From Gammaproteobacteria bacterium (GTDB taxonomy: Bacteria > Pseudomonadota > Gammaproteobacteria > JAJPIJ01), in assembly GCA_022072255.1 (NCBI GenBank), contig JAJVHZ010000011.1, forward strand, positions 175,829-215,230: DNA of 39,402 nt, written 5' to 3'. Below, piece by piece: positions 27,154-36,052 of this stretch; the stretch's first letter is position 1; every line of letters starts with the position of its first letter. The notes under the pieces were generated by a model. That model had not been told where the DNA came from. It saw only the letters and a program-made list of their open reading frames with translations, and did not search any database. The position numbers and the translations under genes are program-made.

Positions 27154-29253
27154 ATGTCGACGCGCACGGCGGCAATGTTCGTGTTGCTGTACGGCATCTC
27201 GGCGGCGGCCATCGGAGCGGACGCGACGCTGGAGCTGGGCAGGGTCGAGCTCCCCGGCGGCGTGGCGAGCACGGTCCGCGCACACCTCCGGTGGGACGGC
27301 GCCGGGCGCATGCTGCTGACGCTGAGCCTTGGCGAGGTCCGCGCCGGTGACAGGCGGCTGCAGGATCTGCGGCTTGCCTGCGAAGAGGCGCGGTGGACCG
27401 AGGCCGAGCTGAGCTGCACCGGCGGCCGGCTGGGCCTTGCGGGGGAGCAGCCACTGACGGTGATCGACGGCATTGACATACGGTACCGCACCGCAGACGG
27501 CGAACTGCGCATAGACTCCCGCGCGGCGCGGGTCGGCGGCGGTACCGCGGATATCGGCATCTCCGGTATCGCCGGGCATTGGCGTGGCCGCGTGCAGACA
27601 CGGGCGATCGACCTCGCGGCGCTCAGGCCGTTGCTGGATCGCCTGCAGATGGCGCCCGAGGGCTATGCCGATCTGGCCGGTACGGTCGACGTGCGCTGCG
27701 ATTTCGAGGCCGCCGCCGGGCGCCTCGTGAGCGCCGGCATCCTGGTCGATGGAAGGGCCCTGAGCTTTGCCGGCCGCCACATTGCGGACAAAGCCGATCT
27801 GCATCTGGAATCCCGCCTCGCGCGCCGGGAGGGGACCGCGGTGGTGACGGGGAGCGCCGCGCTGCGCGCCGGGGCCGTGTATATCGAGCCCGGATGGAGC
27901 ACGGGCGAGTACACGCCGGGGATCACCCTGGAGGCCGCGGCCGCGCCTGTCACCGCGCGCTGGGCACTGCGTCACGACGATCAGTCCGGCACCCTGCAAA
28001 TCGATGAGTTCGAGCTCGCGCAGCCGGGCGTGGCGACCCTCGCGCTGGACGGCGGCGTCGCCCTTGCCCCGGATACGCCGTCACCGGAACTGCACCTTCG
28101 GCTGAACGGGGCGGACATGCGCCAGCTATACGAACAGCACGTCAAATCACACTGCGCGCATGTCCCCGCCCTGTGCGGCATGGAATTCGAAGGCAGTGTC
28201 GATCTGGCCGCGACCTGGGGCGGCGAGGGCATCACCGACTTGGACCTGCGGTTTCACGGCGTCTATGCGGACGACGATCGCCAGCGTTTCCGGATCGCCG
28301 CCTTGAACGGCGATCTCGTGCTCACGAGCGGCGAGGGCGCGATCGCCTCGGCGCTGAAATGGGCGAGCGCCGGCTGGCGGCGTCTGGATTTCGGTCCCGG
28401 CAGCGTCGGCATGAGCTCCTCGCACCGCGCGTTGAAGGTCACGCAATGGAGCGACGTGGAGATCCTGGGCGGCACCTTCAAGGTGGACAGGCTGGAGATC
28501 GCCAGCGTCGGCACCGGCAGCTTCGGCGTCGACATCGAGGGTGTGCTCACTCCCATACCGATGCAGGAATTCTCCCAGGCCATGGGCTGGCCCATCATGA
28601 ATGGCACCCTCTCCGGCGTCATACCAGGGCTGAAGTACCGTCGCGGACTGCTCGCGCTGGACGGCGATCTGCTGGTGCGGGTCTTCGACGGCAGTGTCGT
28701 CGTACGGGGCTTGAGGATCGAAGACCCGTTCGGCCAGTCCCCAGTGCTCATGACGGACATGGATGTGAAGAACATAGACCTGGAACAGCTCACCGGGGCG
28801 TTCGCGTTCGGCAGGATCGAGGGCACTCTGGAGGGAGAGGTGCGGGGCCTGCGCCTCGAGAACTGGCAGCCGACCGCCTTCGACGGCTACCTGCAGAATC
28901 CGGCCGACGACGACCGGCGTCATCGCATCAGTCAGAAGGCCGTCGACAACCTGAGCGCGATCGGCGGCGGCATCGGGGGCGCCTTGTCGCGCGGCTTCCT
29001 GAGCATCTTCAAGGATTATTCCTACGATCGACTTGGCCTGCATTGCCGGCTGAGCAACGGTGTCTGCGCCATGAAGGGCGTTGCGCCGGCGGAGAACGGC
29101 TTTTACATTGTCACGCGCGGGGGGCTGCTGCCGCCGTGGATAGACGTGAAGGGCTCGGGCAACGTGCTCGGCGACGGCCGCTACGGTGTGGCCTGGAGCG
29201 ACATACTGCTGGGATTTAAACGCATCAACAGCGGTCAAATGCGACTGCAGTAG
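27154..29253 (+). CDS. ydbH: YdbH-like AsmA-family protein (intermembrane lipid transport)
   Basis: A 699-residue secreted, beta-strand-rich protein. A signal peptide or N-terminal anchor (1-22, ending AAIGADA) leads into long runs of alternating hydrophobic residues typical of the AsmA-like beta-groove. The C-terminal part carries the dicarboxylate transport/YdbH signature: FGRIEGTLEGEVRGLRLENW, then HRISQKAVDNLSAIGGG, then RLGLHCRLSNGVC. In E. coli, YdbH with TamB and YhdP moves phospholipids from the inner to the outer membrane. It is shorter than E. coli YdbH (about 880 residues). It is followed after 82 bp by the YdbL-like lipoprotein; a separate ynbE is absent. Confidence 0.88.
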   Translation: MSTRTAAMFVLLYGISAAAIGADATLELGRVELPGGVASTVRAHLRWDGAGRMLLTLSLGEVRAGDRRLQDLRLACEEARWTEAELSCTGGRLGLAGEQPLTVIDGIDIRYRTADGELRIDSRAARVGGGTADIGISGIAGHWRGRVQTRAIDLAALRPLLDRLQMAPEGYADLAGTVDVRCDFEAAAGRLVSAGILVDGRALSFAGRHIADKADLHLESRLARREGTAVVTGSAALRAGAVYIEPGWSTGEYTPGITLEAAAAPVTARWALRHDDQSGTLQIDEFELAQPGVATLALDGGVALAPDTPSPELHLRLNGADMRQLYEQHVKSHCAHVPALCGMEFEGSVDLAATWGGEGITDLDLRFHGVYADDDRQRFRIAALNGDLVLTSGEGAIASALKWASAGWRRLDFGPGSVGMSSSHRALKVTQWSDVEILGGTFKVDRLEIASVGTGSFGVDIEGVLTPIPMQEFSQAMGWPIMNGTLSGVIPGLKYRRGLLALDGDLLVRVFDGSVVVRGLRIEDPFGQSPVLMTDMDVKNIDLEQLTGAFAFGRIEGTLEGEVRGLRLENWQPTAFDGYLQNPADDDRRHRISQKAVDNLSAIGGGIGGALSRGFLSIFKDYSYDRLGLHCRLSNGVCAMKGVAPAENGFYIVTRGGLLPPWIDVKGSGNVLGDGRYGVAWSDILLGFKRINSGQMRLQ

Positions 29254-29335
29254 CCGATGTACGGGCGGGTTAAGCGAACATTCAGTCGGCGAGAATGCCG
29301 GAGCGGAATACACACGTAGCGGAGGTCGCGTGCAG

Positions 29336-29962
29336 ATGAAAACACTCTTGCGTGGTGCGGTGCTGATACTGGGCGGGTTTCTGTATGCCTGCGTGACCGT
29401 GAACGTCTATTTCCCGGCGGCCGCCGTCGAGCAGGCCGCCGACCGCATCGTCAAGGAGGTCTATGGCGAGAAGGTCAAACAGATGCAGGAGAACGGCAAG
29501 ACTCCCGAGACCGCGCCAACCGAGGGCAACGATCAATCCGGCACGCTCATGCCGATGACCGCGGTTGCCTACGTGCTCGAGGCGCTGGTACCGGCCGCGT
29601 ACGCGCAGCAGCCGGATATCAACATTGACTCCCCGGCGATCAACCAGCTCAAGGCGAGCATGCAGGCCCGCCACTCCAGGCTGGTCCCCTTCTACAATGC
29701 CGGTGCGATAGGCCTGGCATCCACCGGGCTGCTGGTCGTTCGCGATGCCAAGGCCGTTTCGCTGAAGGACCGCGGCGCCGTGCAGGCGCTGGTGGCCGAG
29801 GAGAACAAGGATCGCAACGCGTTGTACGGCGAGTTGGCGAGCGAAAACGGACATCCGGAGTGGGAACCACAGATCCGGGCGATCTTCGACAAGCGCTGGG
29901 TGGCAAACGCCCCGTCGGGCTGGTGGTTCCAGAACGCCGACGGTCGATGGGTTCAGAAGTGA
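29336..29962 (+). CDS. ydbL: YdbL-like (DUF1318) lipoprotein, apparent YnbE-YdbL fusion
   Basis: A 208-residue protein. A lipoprotein signal ends at FLYAC with Cys19 as the lipidation site. After it comes a short strand-like VTVNVYFP then an amphipathic helix, reminiscent of the YnbE lipoprotein. A Pro/Thr linker (about 52-70) leads to a second signal-peptide-like segment (MPMTAVAYVLEALVPAAYAQQ, 72-92, split here as residues 72-87 then AYA-QQ). The YdbL/DUF1318 domain follows (about 95-208), ending GRWVQK as in YdbL. In E. coli, YnbE contacts YdbH by strand addition and YdbL controls it. ATG has GGAGG ten bases upstream; a GTG two codons earlier is possible. Confidence 0.85.
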   Translation: MKTLLRGAVLILGGFLYACVTVNVYFPAAAVEQAADRIVKEVYGEKVKQMQENGKTPETAPTEGNDQSGTLMPMTAVAYVLEALVPAAYAQQPDINIDSPAINQLKASMQARHSRLVPFYNAGAIGLASTGLLVVRDAKAVSLKDRGAVQALVAEENKDRNALYGELASENGHPEWEPQIRAIFDKRWVANAPSGWWFQNADGRWVQK

Positions 29963-29988
29963 CGAGCGCCCCGGCGCGCACCGCAAGC

Positions 29989-30014
29989 GGCCCGGCGTGA
30001 CGCCGGGCCGGTTC
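29989..30014 (+). terminator. Terminator-like hairpin after ydbL
   Basis: GGCCCGGCG (29989-29997) pairs perfectly with CGCCGGGCC (30001-30009) around a TGA loop, followed by GGTTCT. The stem is strong but the T-run is poor. It lies 26 bases after the ydbL stop. Confidence 0.5.
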
Positions 30015-30110
30015 TGACCGCGGTCATGCCTCCACGCGCGGTCCGGCGCGATCCGCGCAGGCGGCCTGCGCGGCATCCGTCCGCGCCGCGGATCGCGTAG
30101 AATCCCGCGC

Positions 30111-30887
30111 GTGAACGTCCTCGTATTCGATATCGAGACCGTGCCGGATGTCGAGGCAGGGCGCCGGCAGTACGGCCTGGAAGGGTTGAGCGACACTGAC
30201 GTGGCGAACGCGATGTTCGCCAGGCGCCGGCAGGAGACCGGCGGCACCTCGGACTTCCTGCGGCATCATCTGCACCGCATCGTCGTCATATCCGCCGTCC
30301 TGCGCACCGGCGACCGGCTCAACGTCTGGTCACTCGGAGATCCCGGCGCGCCCGAGCAGGAGATCGTCAGCCGATTTTTCGAAGGCATCGAGCGCTACAC
30401 GCCGACGCTGGTATCGTGGAACGGTGGCGCCTTCGATCTCCCCGTGCTGCATTACCGGGCCCTCGTGCACGGCGTGCCCGCGGCGCGCTACTGGGAGGCC
30501 GGGGAAGACGACACCAGCTTTCGCTACAACAACTATCTCAGCCGTTACCACTGGCGACATCTCGACCTGATGGACGTGATCGCCGGCTATCAGCCGCGTG
30601 CCGTCGCGCCGCTCGACGAGGTCGCCGCCCTGCTCGGACTGCCCGGCAAGCTCGGGATGCACGGCAGCCGTGTGTGGGAACGTTTCCAGCGCGGCGATCT
30701 GCAGGGGATACGCGAGTACTGCGAGACCGACGTCATCAACACGTATCTCATCTATCTGCGCTTCGAATTGATGCGCGGGCGACTGAGCCGCGAGGCCCAT
30801 GATCGCGAATGCGGGCGCATGCGCGAGTACCTTCGCGGCGAGCAGCGGCCGCACTTCCAGGCATATCTCGATGCCTGGCGGGAGTAG
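30111..30887 (+). CDS. Predicted 3'-5' exonuclease, PolB/DnaQ-like
   Basis: A 258-residue DEDD-fold nuclease. Exo I is FDIET (6-10, Asp7 and Glu9), Exo II is WNGGAFDLP (103-111, Asp109), and Exo III is YCETD (203-207, YxxxD). LDLMD (151-155) is a further conserved acid patch. It belongs to the stand-alone PolB-like exonucleases, whose cellular substrate is not established. The start is GTG; no earlier start gives the FDIET motif near the N-terminus. Its 3' end overlaps or abuts rlmD, so the two are likely co-transcribed. Confidence 0.9.
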   Translation: MNVLVFDIETVPDVEAGRRQYGLEGLSDTDVANAMFARRRQETGGTSDFLRHHLHRIVVISAVLRTGDRLNVWSLGDPGAPEQEIVSRFFEGIERYTPTLVSWNGGAFDLPVLHYRALVHGVPAARYWEAGEDDTSFRYNNYLSRYHWRHLDLMDVIAGYQPRAVAPLDEVAALLGLPGKLGMHGSRVWERFQRGDLQGIREYCETDVINTYLIYLRFELMRGRLSREAHDRECGRMREYLRGEQRPHFQAYLDAWRE

Positions 30888-32208
30888 CCCGCCGGTGTCG
30901 AGAGGTTCGGTGGCGAAGCCGCAGGCCGGGCCGGTCGTCCTCCGCGTGGAGTCTCTGTCGCACGAGGGCCGCGGCGTCGCGCGCGCCGACGGCAAGACGG
31001 TGTTCATCGACAACGCCCTGCCCGGCGAGGTGGTCTCCGTGCGGATCGTGCGCCGGCACGGACGCTACGACGAGGCGATCGCCGAGCGCATCGATCGGCC
31101 ATCGCCCGAGCGCGCGAGTCCGGGCTGCGAGCACTTCGGCGTGTGCGGCGGCTGCAGCCTGCAGCACATCGCTCCGGCCGCGCAACTCGCGCACAAGCAG
31201 CGGATGCTGCTCGAACAACTGCAGCACGTGGGCCGGGTTGCGCCGGCGGAGATACTGTCGCCGATCGCCGGGCCGGTGTGGGGTTATCGCCGCCGGGCAC
31301 GCCTCGGGCTGCGGCTGGTGCCGAAGAAGGGCGGCGTCCTGGTAGGGTTCCGGGAGAAGAGCGGTCGCCATATCGCCGACATCCGGCGCTGTCCCGTGCT
31401 GCGCCCCGAGGTCGGCGAACACCTGCTGGTCATACGCGAGCTCATCGGTGCCTTGAGCTGTGCCGATCAGGTTCCGCAGATCGAGGTGGGCGTCGATGAT
31501 GCCGGCCCCGTGCTCACCATCCGCCACCTTCGAGCGTTGACCAGGGAGGATCTCGCCCATCTGGGCGACGTCTCACGGAGACACGGCTGGCGTATCTATC
31601 TGCAGCCGGGAGGCATCGACAGTGTGCGGCCGCTCACCGCCGGGCAGCAGCCCCTGTCCTTTGCCGTGCCCCGGCACGATGTGCGCCTGCAATTCGAACC
31701 GCTCGACTTCATACAGGTCAACGGCGCCATCAATCTCGCCGCCATCGACGCCGTCGCGGCGTTGCTCGATCTGCGGTCCGACGACCGGGTGCTGGATCTC
31801 TACTGCGGACTCGGCAACTTCACTCTGCCGATTGCACGCCGGGTCGCCCGGGCCATCGGTATGGAGGGGGAGGCCGGACTGGTCGCTCGGGCACGCGCCA
31901 ACGCCGAGCGCAATGGCATACGCAACGCGGAATTTCTCGTGGCCGATCTGACGACGGCACGGCCACCGTCGTGGCCATGCAACAAGGTCGTGCTGGATCC
32001 GCCACGCACCGGCGCCATCGAGATCCTCCGTCGCCTGGAACTGCGCGAGGTGTCGATCGTGGTCTATGTCTCCTGCAATCCCGCCACCCTCGCCCGCGAT
32101 GCCGCCGTGCTGGTCCAGGAACACGGCTTCCGGCTGGCGAAAGCGGGCGTCATGGACATGTTTCCGCACACGGCCCACGTCGAATCGCTGGCGCAGTTCG
32201 TGCGTTGA
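30871..32208 (+). CDS. rlmD: 23S rRNA (uracil-1939-C5)-methyltransferase
   Basis: A 445-residue SAM-dependent enzyme that methylates U1939 of 23S rRNA. It has an N-terminal TRAM domain (about 22-78), the 4Fe-4S cysteines Cys86, Cys92, Cys95 (CEHFGVCGGC) and a fourth in RRCPV, then the SAM motif DLYCGLGNFTLP, DPPRTG, and the catalytic Cys in VSCNPATLARD. The C-terminal FPHTAHVE is family-typical. The start is uncertain: ATG 30871 overlaps the exonuclease by 17 bp without a Shine-Dalgarno; GTG 30895 (GGAG ten bases upstream) or GTG 30910 would leave the TRAM domain intact. Confidence 0.95.
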   Translation: MPGGSSPPVSRGSVAKPQAGPVVLRVESLSHEGRGVARADGKTVFIDNALPGEVVSVRIVRRHGRYDEAIAERIDRPSPERASPGCEHFGVCGGCSLQHIAPAAQLAHKQRMLLEQLQHVGRVAPAEILSPIAGPVWGYRRRARLGLRLVPKKGGVLVGFREKSGRHIADIRRCPVLRPEVGEHLLVIRELIGALSCADQVPQIEVGVDDAGPVLTIRHLRALTREDLAHLGDVSRRHGWRIYLQPGGIDSVRPLTAGQQPLSFAVPRHDVRLQFEPLDFIQVNGAINLAAIDAVAALLDLRSDDRVLDLYCGLGNFTLPIARRVARAIGMEGEAGLVARARANAERNGIRNAEFLVADLTTARPPSWPCNKVVLDPPRTGAIEILRRLELREVSIVVYVSCNPATLARDAAVLVQEHGFRLAKAGVMDMFPHTAHVESLAQFVR

Positions 32209-32430
32209 GCGGCGCCCCGGGGGCGGCGCCCAGGCCTCGATCCGGCAGTGCAAACCCGGGCGAACTCCGCGGATCTTCGGGACATCCCGGGGCGATCCCC
32301 GGACCCGCAGGCATCCTGTCGATCCTCGCACAGTCCCCGCACAGTCCCCGTTCCGTTCATCTATGGCGGCTCTGGCAGGGGTGGTCCATCATTTGCAAGT
32401 CGAATCATCGCTCCAGACGCTGCCTGCCCG

Positions 32431-35187
32431 ATGACCGATTCCACTCTCACCTCCGCCGCCATGACCACGAGCGTGGCACCCCCGGCCTCCACCGGGGCCA
32501 CCTGGATACGCTTTGCCGTCGGCGCAGTGCTCGCCTGGATCGGGATCTGCCTGTTTCTCATGGTGGCGCCCATCGAGAACGAGTTCATCAGCAAATGGAT
32601 CGGGTGGTACGACTTCCCGCTCGGCCCACTCGTCGTATACCTCTGCTATCGCATCTGCCGGTCGCCCAACATCGACGCGCGATCGCGACGCGGATGGCTG
32701 ATGATAGGGCTGAGCTATCTCACCTACTGGCTGGGCAACTGCACCTGGAATACCTTCGAGGTGATCCTCGAGATCGAGCCCTTCCCCTCGATCGCGGACG
32801 TATTCTTCCTGTCGATGTACCCGCTCATGTTCCTCGGGTTGCTCATGCTCTCCGAGCCCCTGAACAGCCGGCGGGAGAAGATAAAGTTCTCGCTGGACGT
32901 GGCGACCATCATGGTGGCCGCGAGCGCCTTCATGGCGTATTTCATAGTCGCACGGATCGAGCACGACCCGGAGACCTCGCTGTGGGAGACCGCCATCCTT
33001 ATGGCCTATCCGGTGGGCGACATCCTGATCGTCTTCGGTGTCGTCTCCGTGCTGCTCCGGCGCCGTTCCTCCGGGGGGTGGAACCCGGTCTCCCTGCTGC
33101 TGCTGTCGCAGGCCGCGATGTTCGCGGCGGACATGTTCTTCTTCGTGCAGTCGCTGGATGGCACCTACCAGACCGGCGGCATACCGGACCTGTGTTTCCT
33201 GCTTTCCTGGGCGCTGATGATCATCGCCTGCCACCTGCAGGTCCTGCATGGCGCGCAGGCCGCACGACGGCCGGATTTCGACCGGCCCTATCCGTACAGG
33301 TTGTCGCCCTACATTGCGGTCATCGCCGGCTACGGTCTGCTCGTGTTCGATCACATCACGCACAACGAACGCGTCGGCAGCATCCCGCTGCCCACCGCGC
33401 TGCTGCTCACCTCGCTGGTGATCATCCGGCAGGTGTTCGCCGCACGTGAGCTGGCGCAACTGCACGCCTCACAGGCCGAGCGCAAGGCGGAGCAGCGTTT
33501 CGCCTCGCTGGTGAAGCACGCCTCGGACGTGGTGCTGGTGACGGACATGGAGGGCACGATCCGGTTCGCCACGCGCTCCATCGAGCGCATGCTCGGATGG
33601 CCGGCCGAAACCATGCCGGGCTGCAACCTCGCCGTGCTGATGCACCACGAGGACATCCCGACGATGCAGCGCTTTCTGCGGGAGGTCGGCGCCCGGAGCG
33701 ATATCAGCGAGCCCGTCGAGTGGCGGGTGCGCAACCGCGACGACGGCTGGCAGTACGTCGAGGTCATCGCCTCCAACCTCGCCAGTGATCCGAACATCGG
33801 CGGCCTGGTCCTCAACTGCCGCGATGTCACCGACAGGCGCGGACTTGAGGATCGTCTGCGCCACATGGCGTTTCATGATCCGCTGACGCTGTTGCCCAAT
33901 CGCAACCTGTTCAACGATCGGGTGCAGCAGGCGCTCGACCGCAGCGCCCGCCACAGCGCGAGCGTCGCGGTGATGTTCGTCGACCTGGACAACTTCAAGA
34001 ACATCAACGACAGCCTCGGCCACGAGATGGGCGACAACCTGCTGGTCGCCGTCGCCGAGCGGTTACGGCGCGTGGTGCGTCCGAGCGACACGGTGGCGCG
34101 CCTGGGCGGCGACGAGTTCGCCGTGCTGCTGGAGGATTTCAAGACCGCCCAGGATCTCTCGGCGCTGGCCGTGCGCATGATCGACTCGCTCAACGTGCCT
34201 GTGTTCCTGGCGAGCAAGCATGTCACGGTCACCGGCAGCATAGGCATCGCGATAGCGGCGGATGGCGACAAGACGCAGGACATCATGCGAAACGCCGATG
34301 TGGCGATGTACCGCGCGAAGGCGCGCGGCAAGGCGAACTACGAGTTCTTCGAAGCCACGATGCACGCGCAGATCCTCGAGCACATGGAAATGGAGATGGA
34401 CCTCCGCCGCGCGCTGCAGGCGGGCGAGTTCGTCGTCCATTACCAGCCGGTCGTGAATCTGCAGAACAACGTGATCGTCGGCGTCGAGGCGCTCGTTCGC
34501 TGGAATCACCCGCACCGCGGCCTGGTGTATCCGGGAACGTTCATCGGCGTCGCGGAGGGCAGCGACCTCATCGTGAACCTGGGGCGCTGGGTCCTGTTCG
34601 AGGCGTGCGCGCAGGGCAGACGATGGCAGGATACGTTCCCATCGGACGTCCTGCAGCACATCTCGGTGAACATCTCGGCCCGCCAGCTGCAGCATGAGGG
34701 ATTCGTCGGCGAGGTGAAGACCATCCTCGCGCAGACCGGCGTGCGCCCGGAATCCGTGGTGCTCGAGATTACGGAAAGCGTGCTGATGCAGAACGTGGAA
34801 TGGACGCGGGAGCGGCTGCGGGCGCTCAAGGACCTCGGCGTGCGGCTGGCCCTGGACGATTTCGGCACCGGCTACTCGGCGCTGAGCTACCTGCACCAGT
34901 TCCCGTTCGACGTCCTCAAGATCGATCGTTCCTTCGTGAGCAAGATCAACGACGAGGCCACCAACGACGCACTGGTGCGAACCATCGTCGCGATGGGGTA
35001 CTCGCTGGGGTTGAGCACCGTCGCCGAGGGCATCGAGAACCTGGGCCAGCTCGCGGAGCTGCGTCGCGTCGGCTGCAATGCGGGGCAGGGTTTCCTCTTC
35101 TCGCAGGCGGCGCCCGCGGAGGTCATCGGCCGTTTCCTGGCGACGCTGCGGGTAGGGCCGCAACTGACGGTGATAAGCAGCAACTAG
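32431..35187 (+). CDS. Membrane PAS-GGDEF-EAL cyclic-di-GMP enzyme
   Basis: A 918-residue protein. The N-terminal part (about 25-335) has roughly nine membrane helices forming a sensor I cannot name. A PAS domain follows (about 350-470), then GGDEF (about 475-640) and EAL (about 650-905). The cyclase site GGDEF (559-563) and I-site RPSD (550-553) are intact. The phosphodiesterase site also looks complete: EALVRW (686-691), Asn747, Glu779, DDFGTGYS (809-816), Lys830, and EGIE (866-869). Both activities are thus possible. A Met at residue 11 is an alternative start. It is convergent with the unknown pair at 35207-36649. Two 12-bp tandem copies (GCACAGTCCCC) sit about 90 bp before the start. Confidence 0.93.
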   Translation: MTDSTLTSAAMTTSVAPPASTGATWIRFAVGAVLAWIGICLFLMVAPIENEFISKWIGWYDFPLGPLVVYLCYRICRSPNIDARSRRGWLMIGLSYLTYWLGNCTWNTFEVILEIEPFPSIADVFFLSMYPLMFLGLLMLSEPLNSRREKIKFSLDVATIMVAASAFMAYFIVARIEHDPETSLWETAILMAYPVGDILIVFGVVSVLLRRRSSGGWNPVSLLLLSQAAMFAADMFFFVQSLDGTYQTGGIPDLCFLLSWALMIIACHLQVLHGAQAARRPDFDRPYPYRLSPYIAVIAGYGLLVFDHITHNERVGSIPLPTALLLTSLVIIRQVFAARELAQLHASQAERKAEQRFASLVKHASDVVLVTDMEGTIRFATRSIERMLGWPAETMPGCNLAVLMHHEDIPTMQRFLREVGARSDISEPVEWRVRNRDDGWQYVEVIASNLASDPNIGGLVLNCRDVTDRRGLEDRLRHMAFHDPLTLLPNRNLFNDRVQQALDRSARHSASVAVMFVDLDNFKNINDSLGHEMGDNLLVAVAERLRRVVRPSDTVARLGGDEFAVLLEDFKTAQDLSALAVRMIDSLNVPVFLASKHVTVTGSIGIAIAADGDKTQDIMRNADVAMYRAKARGKANYEFFEATMHAQILEHMEMEMDLRRALQAGEFVVHYQPVVNLQNNVIVGVEALVRWNHPHRGLVYPGTFIGVAEGSDLIVNLGRWVLFEACAQGRRWQDTFPSDVLQHISVNISARQLQHEGFVGEVKTILAQTGVRPESVVLEITESVLMQNVEWTRERLRALKDLGVRLALDDFGTGYSALSYLHQFPFDVLKIDRSFVSKINDEATNDALVRTIVAMGYSLGLSTVAEGIENLGQLAELRRVGCNAGQGFLFSQAAPAEVIGRFLATLRVGPQLTVISSN

Positions 35188-35206
35188 TCCCGCCGAGCGT
35201 GCGCGA

Positions 35207-36043
35207 CTAGGCGATGGAGCGGATGTGCGGCCGTCGCGGCAGCAGGCCCCTGACCCTGTTTCGCAACCGGCCGGGGTAGTTCAGCCAGTATTCATCGCCT
35301 TCGACGTCCACCTCCTCGATGCGCGCCACCAGCGGCTTCACTTCGAAGGCCGAGATGATGTCGCGCATGGCCGGGATGAATATCTCCTCGGTGAACTGCA
35401 GTTCCTTCCCCGACATTTCGAAGGTTTCCAGCAGGATGGCATGCCGGATGAGCAGCATGGTGAATGCCTTGTAGTAGTGCCGGGCGCGGCCGCCGTGCCG
35501 CTCCAGCCAGGCCGTCGCGTCGAACAGGCCGGTGCGCGCGCTCTCCGGGAAATCCTCCGACAGCAGTTCGTGATGGAAATCGGCCAGGGGTTGGCCCCAC
35601 AAGGTGCGCACCTCGCCCAGGGGCTGGCCGTCGACACGCGGGAAATCGACGATGTTCAGGTAATCCATGCGGCGGCCGCCGTTGCGTCCGATGCCGCTGA
35701 AGAAGCCCATGCGCCCGAGCGCGCGTTTGCAGTGATTCAACGACACGAACTGATCGGCGTGGTACTCCCAGATGATCAGGTTCAGGTCGAACTGCCGTGC
35801 CAGCGACATGGCCAGATGCATCTCGTGATTGGGCGTGGCCACCTGGCGGAACAGTATCGCCGCGCGCTTCTGTCGCATGATCGGCGGCACGTCGAGCATT
35901 CCTTCGCGATCGAGATCGGGATGGATCGGCAGCGCCTGACGCTCCTCGAGCAGGCGCACCGCCTCGCCCAGGGGCGTGTAGATGAAGTCGCGTATCGCCT
36001 GCAGGTCCTTCAGCCTGCCGGGCGCGGCTGTTTGCGTTGTCAT
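35207..36043 (-). CDS. Unrecognised soluble protein, 278 aa
   Basis: A 278-residue protein without signal peptide or membrane segment. Visible features: AAILFRQVATPNHEMHLAMSLA (about 61-82) as strand-helix, LIIWEYHADQFVSLNHCKRALG (about 89-110) with a His and Cys, and a Gly/Arg-rich FFSGIGRNGGRRMDY (about 114-128). It is rich in aromatic and charged residues and ends very basic (RNRVRGLLPRRPHIRSIA). I recognise no family. It begins nine bp after the membrane-protein gene and is surely in the same transcript. The pair is convergent with the c-di-GMP enzyme. Confidence 0.85.
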   Translation of the reverse strand: MTTQTAAPGRLKDLQAIRDFIYTPLGEAVRLLEERQALPIHPDLDREGMLDVPPIMRQKRAAILFRQVATPNHEMHLAMSLARQFDLNLIIWEYHADQFVSLNHCKRALGRMGFFSGIGRNGGRRMDYLNIVDFPRVDGQPLGEVRTLWGQPLADFHHELLSEDFPESARTGLFDATAWLERHGGRARHYYKAFTMLLIRHAILLETFEMSGKELQFTEEIFIPAMRDIISAFEVKPLVARIEEVDVEGDEYWLNYPGRLRNRVRGLLPRRPHIRSIA

Positions 36044-36052
36044 GGTCTCGCG

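Noticed and set aside
32328..32352. Two tandem copies of a 12-bp unit (GCACAGTCCCC type)
   Set aside because: Two short copies only, in front of the GGDEF-EAL gene; not enough for a repeat array or binding-site claim.
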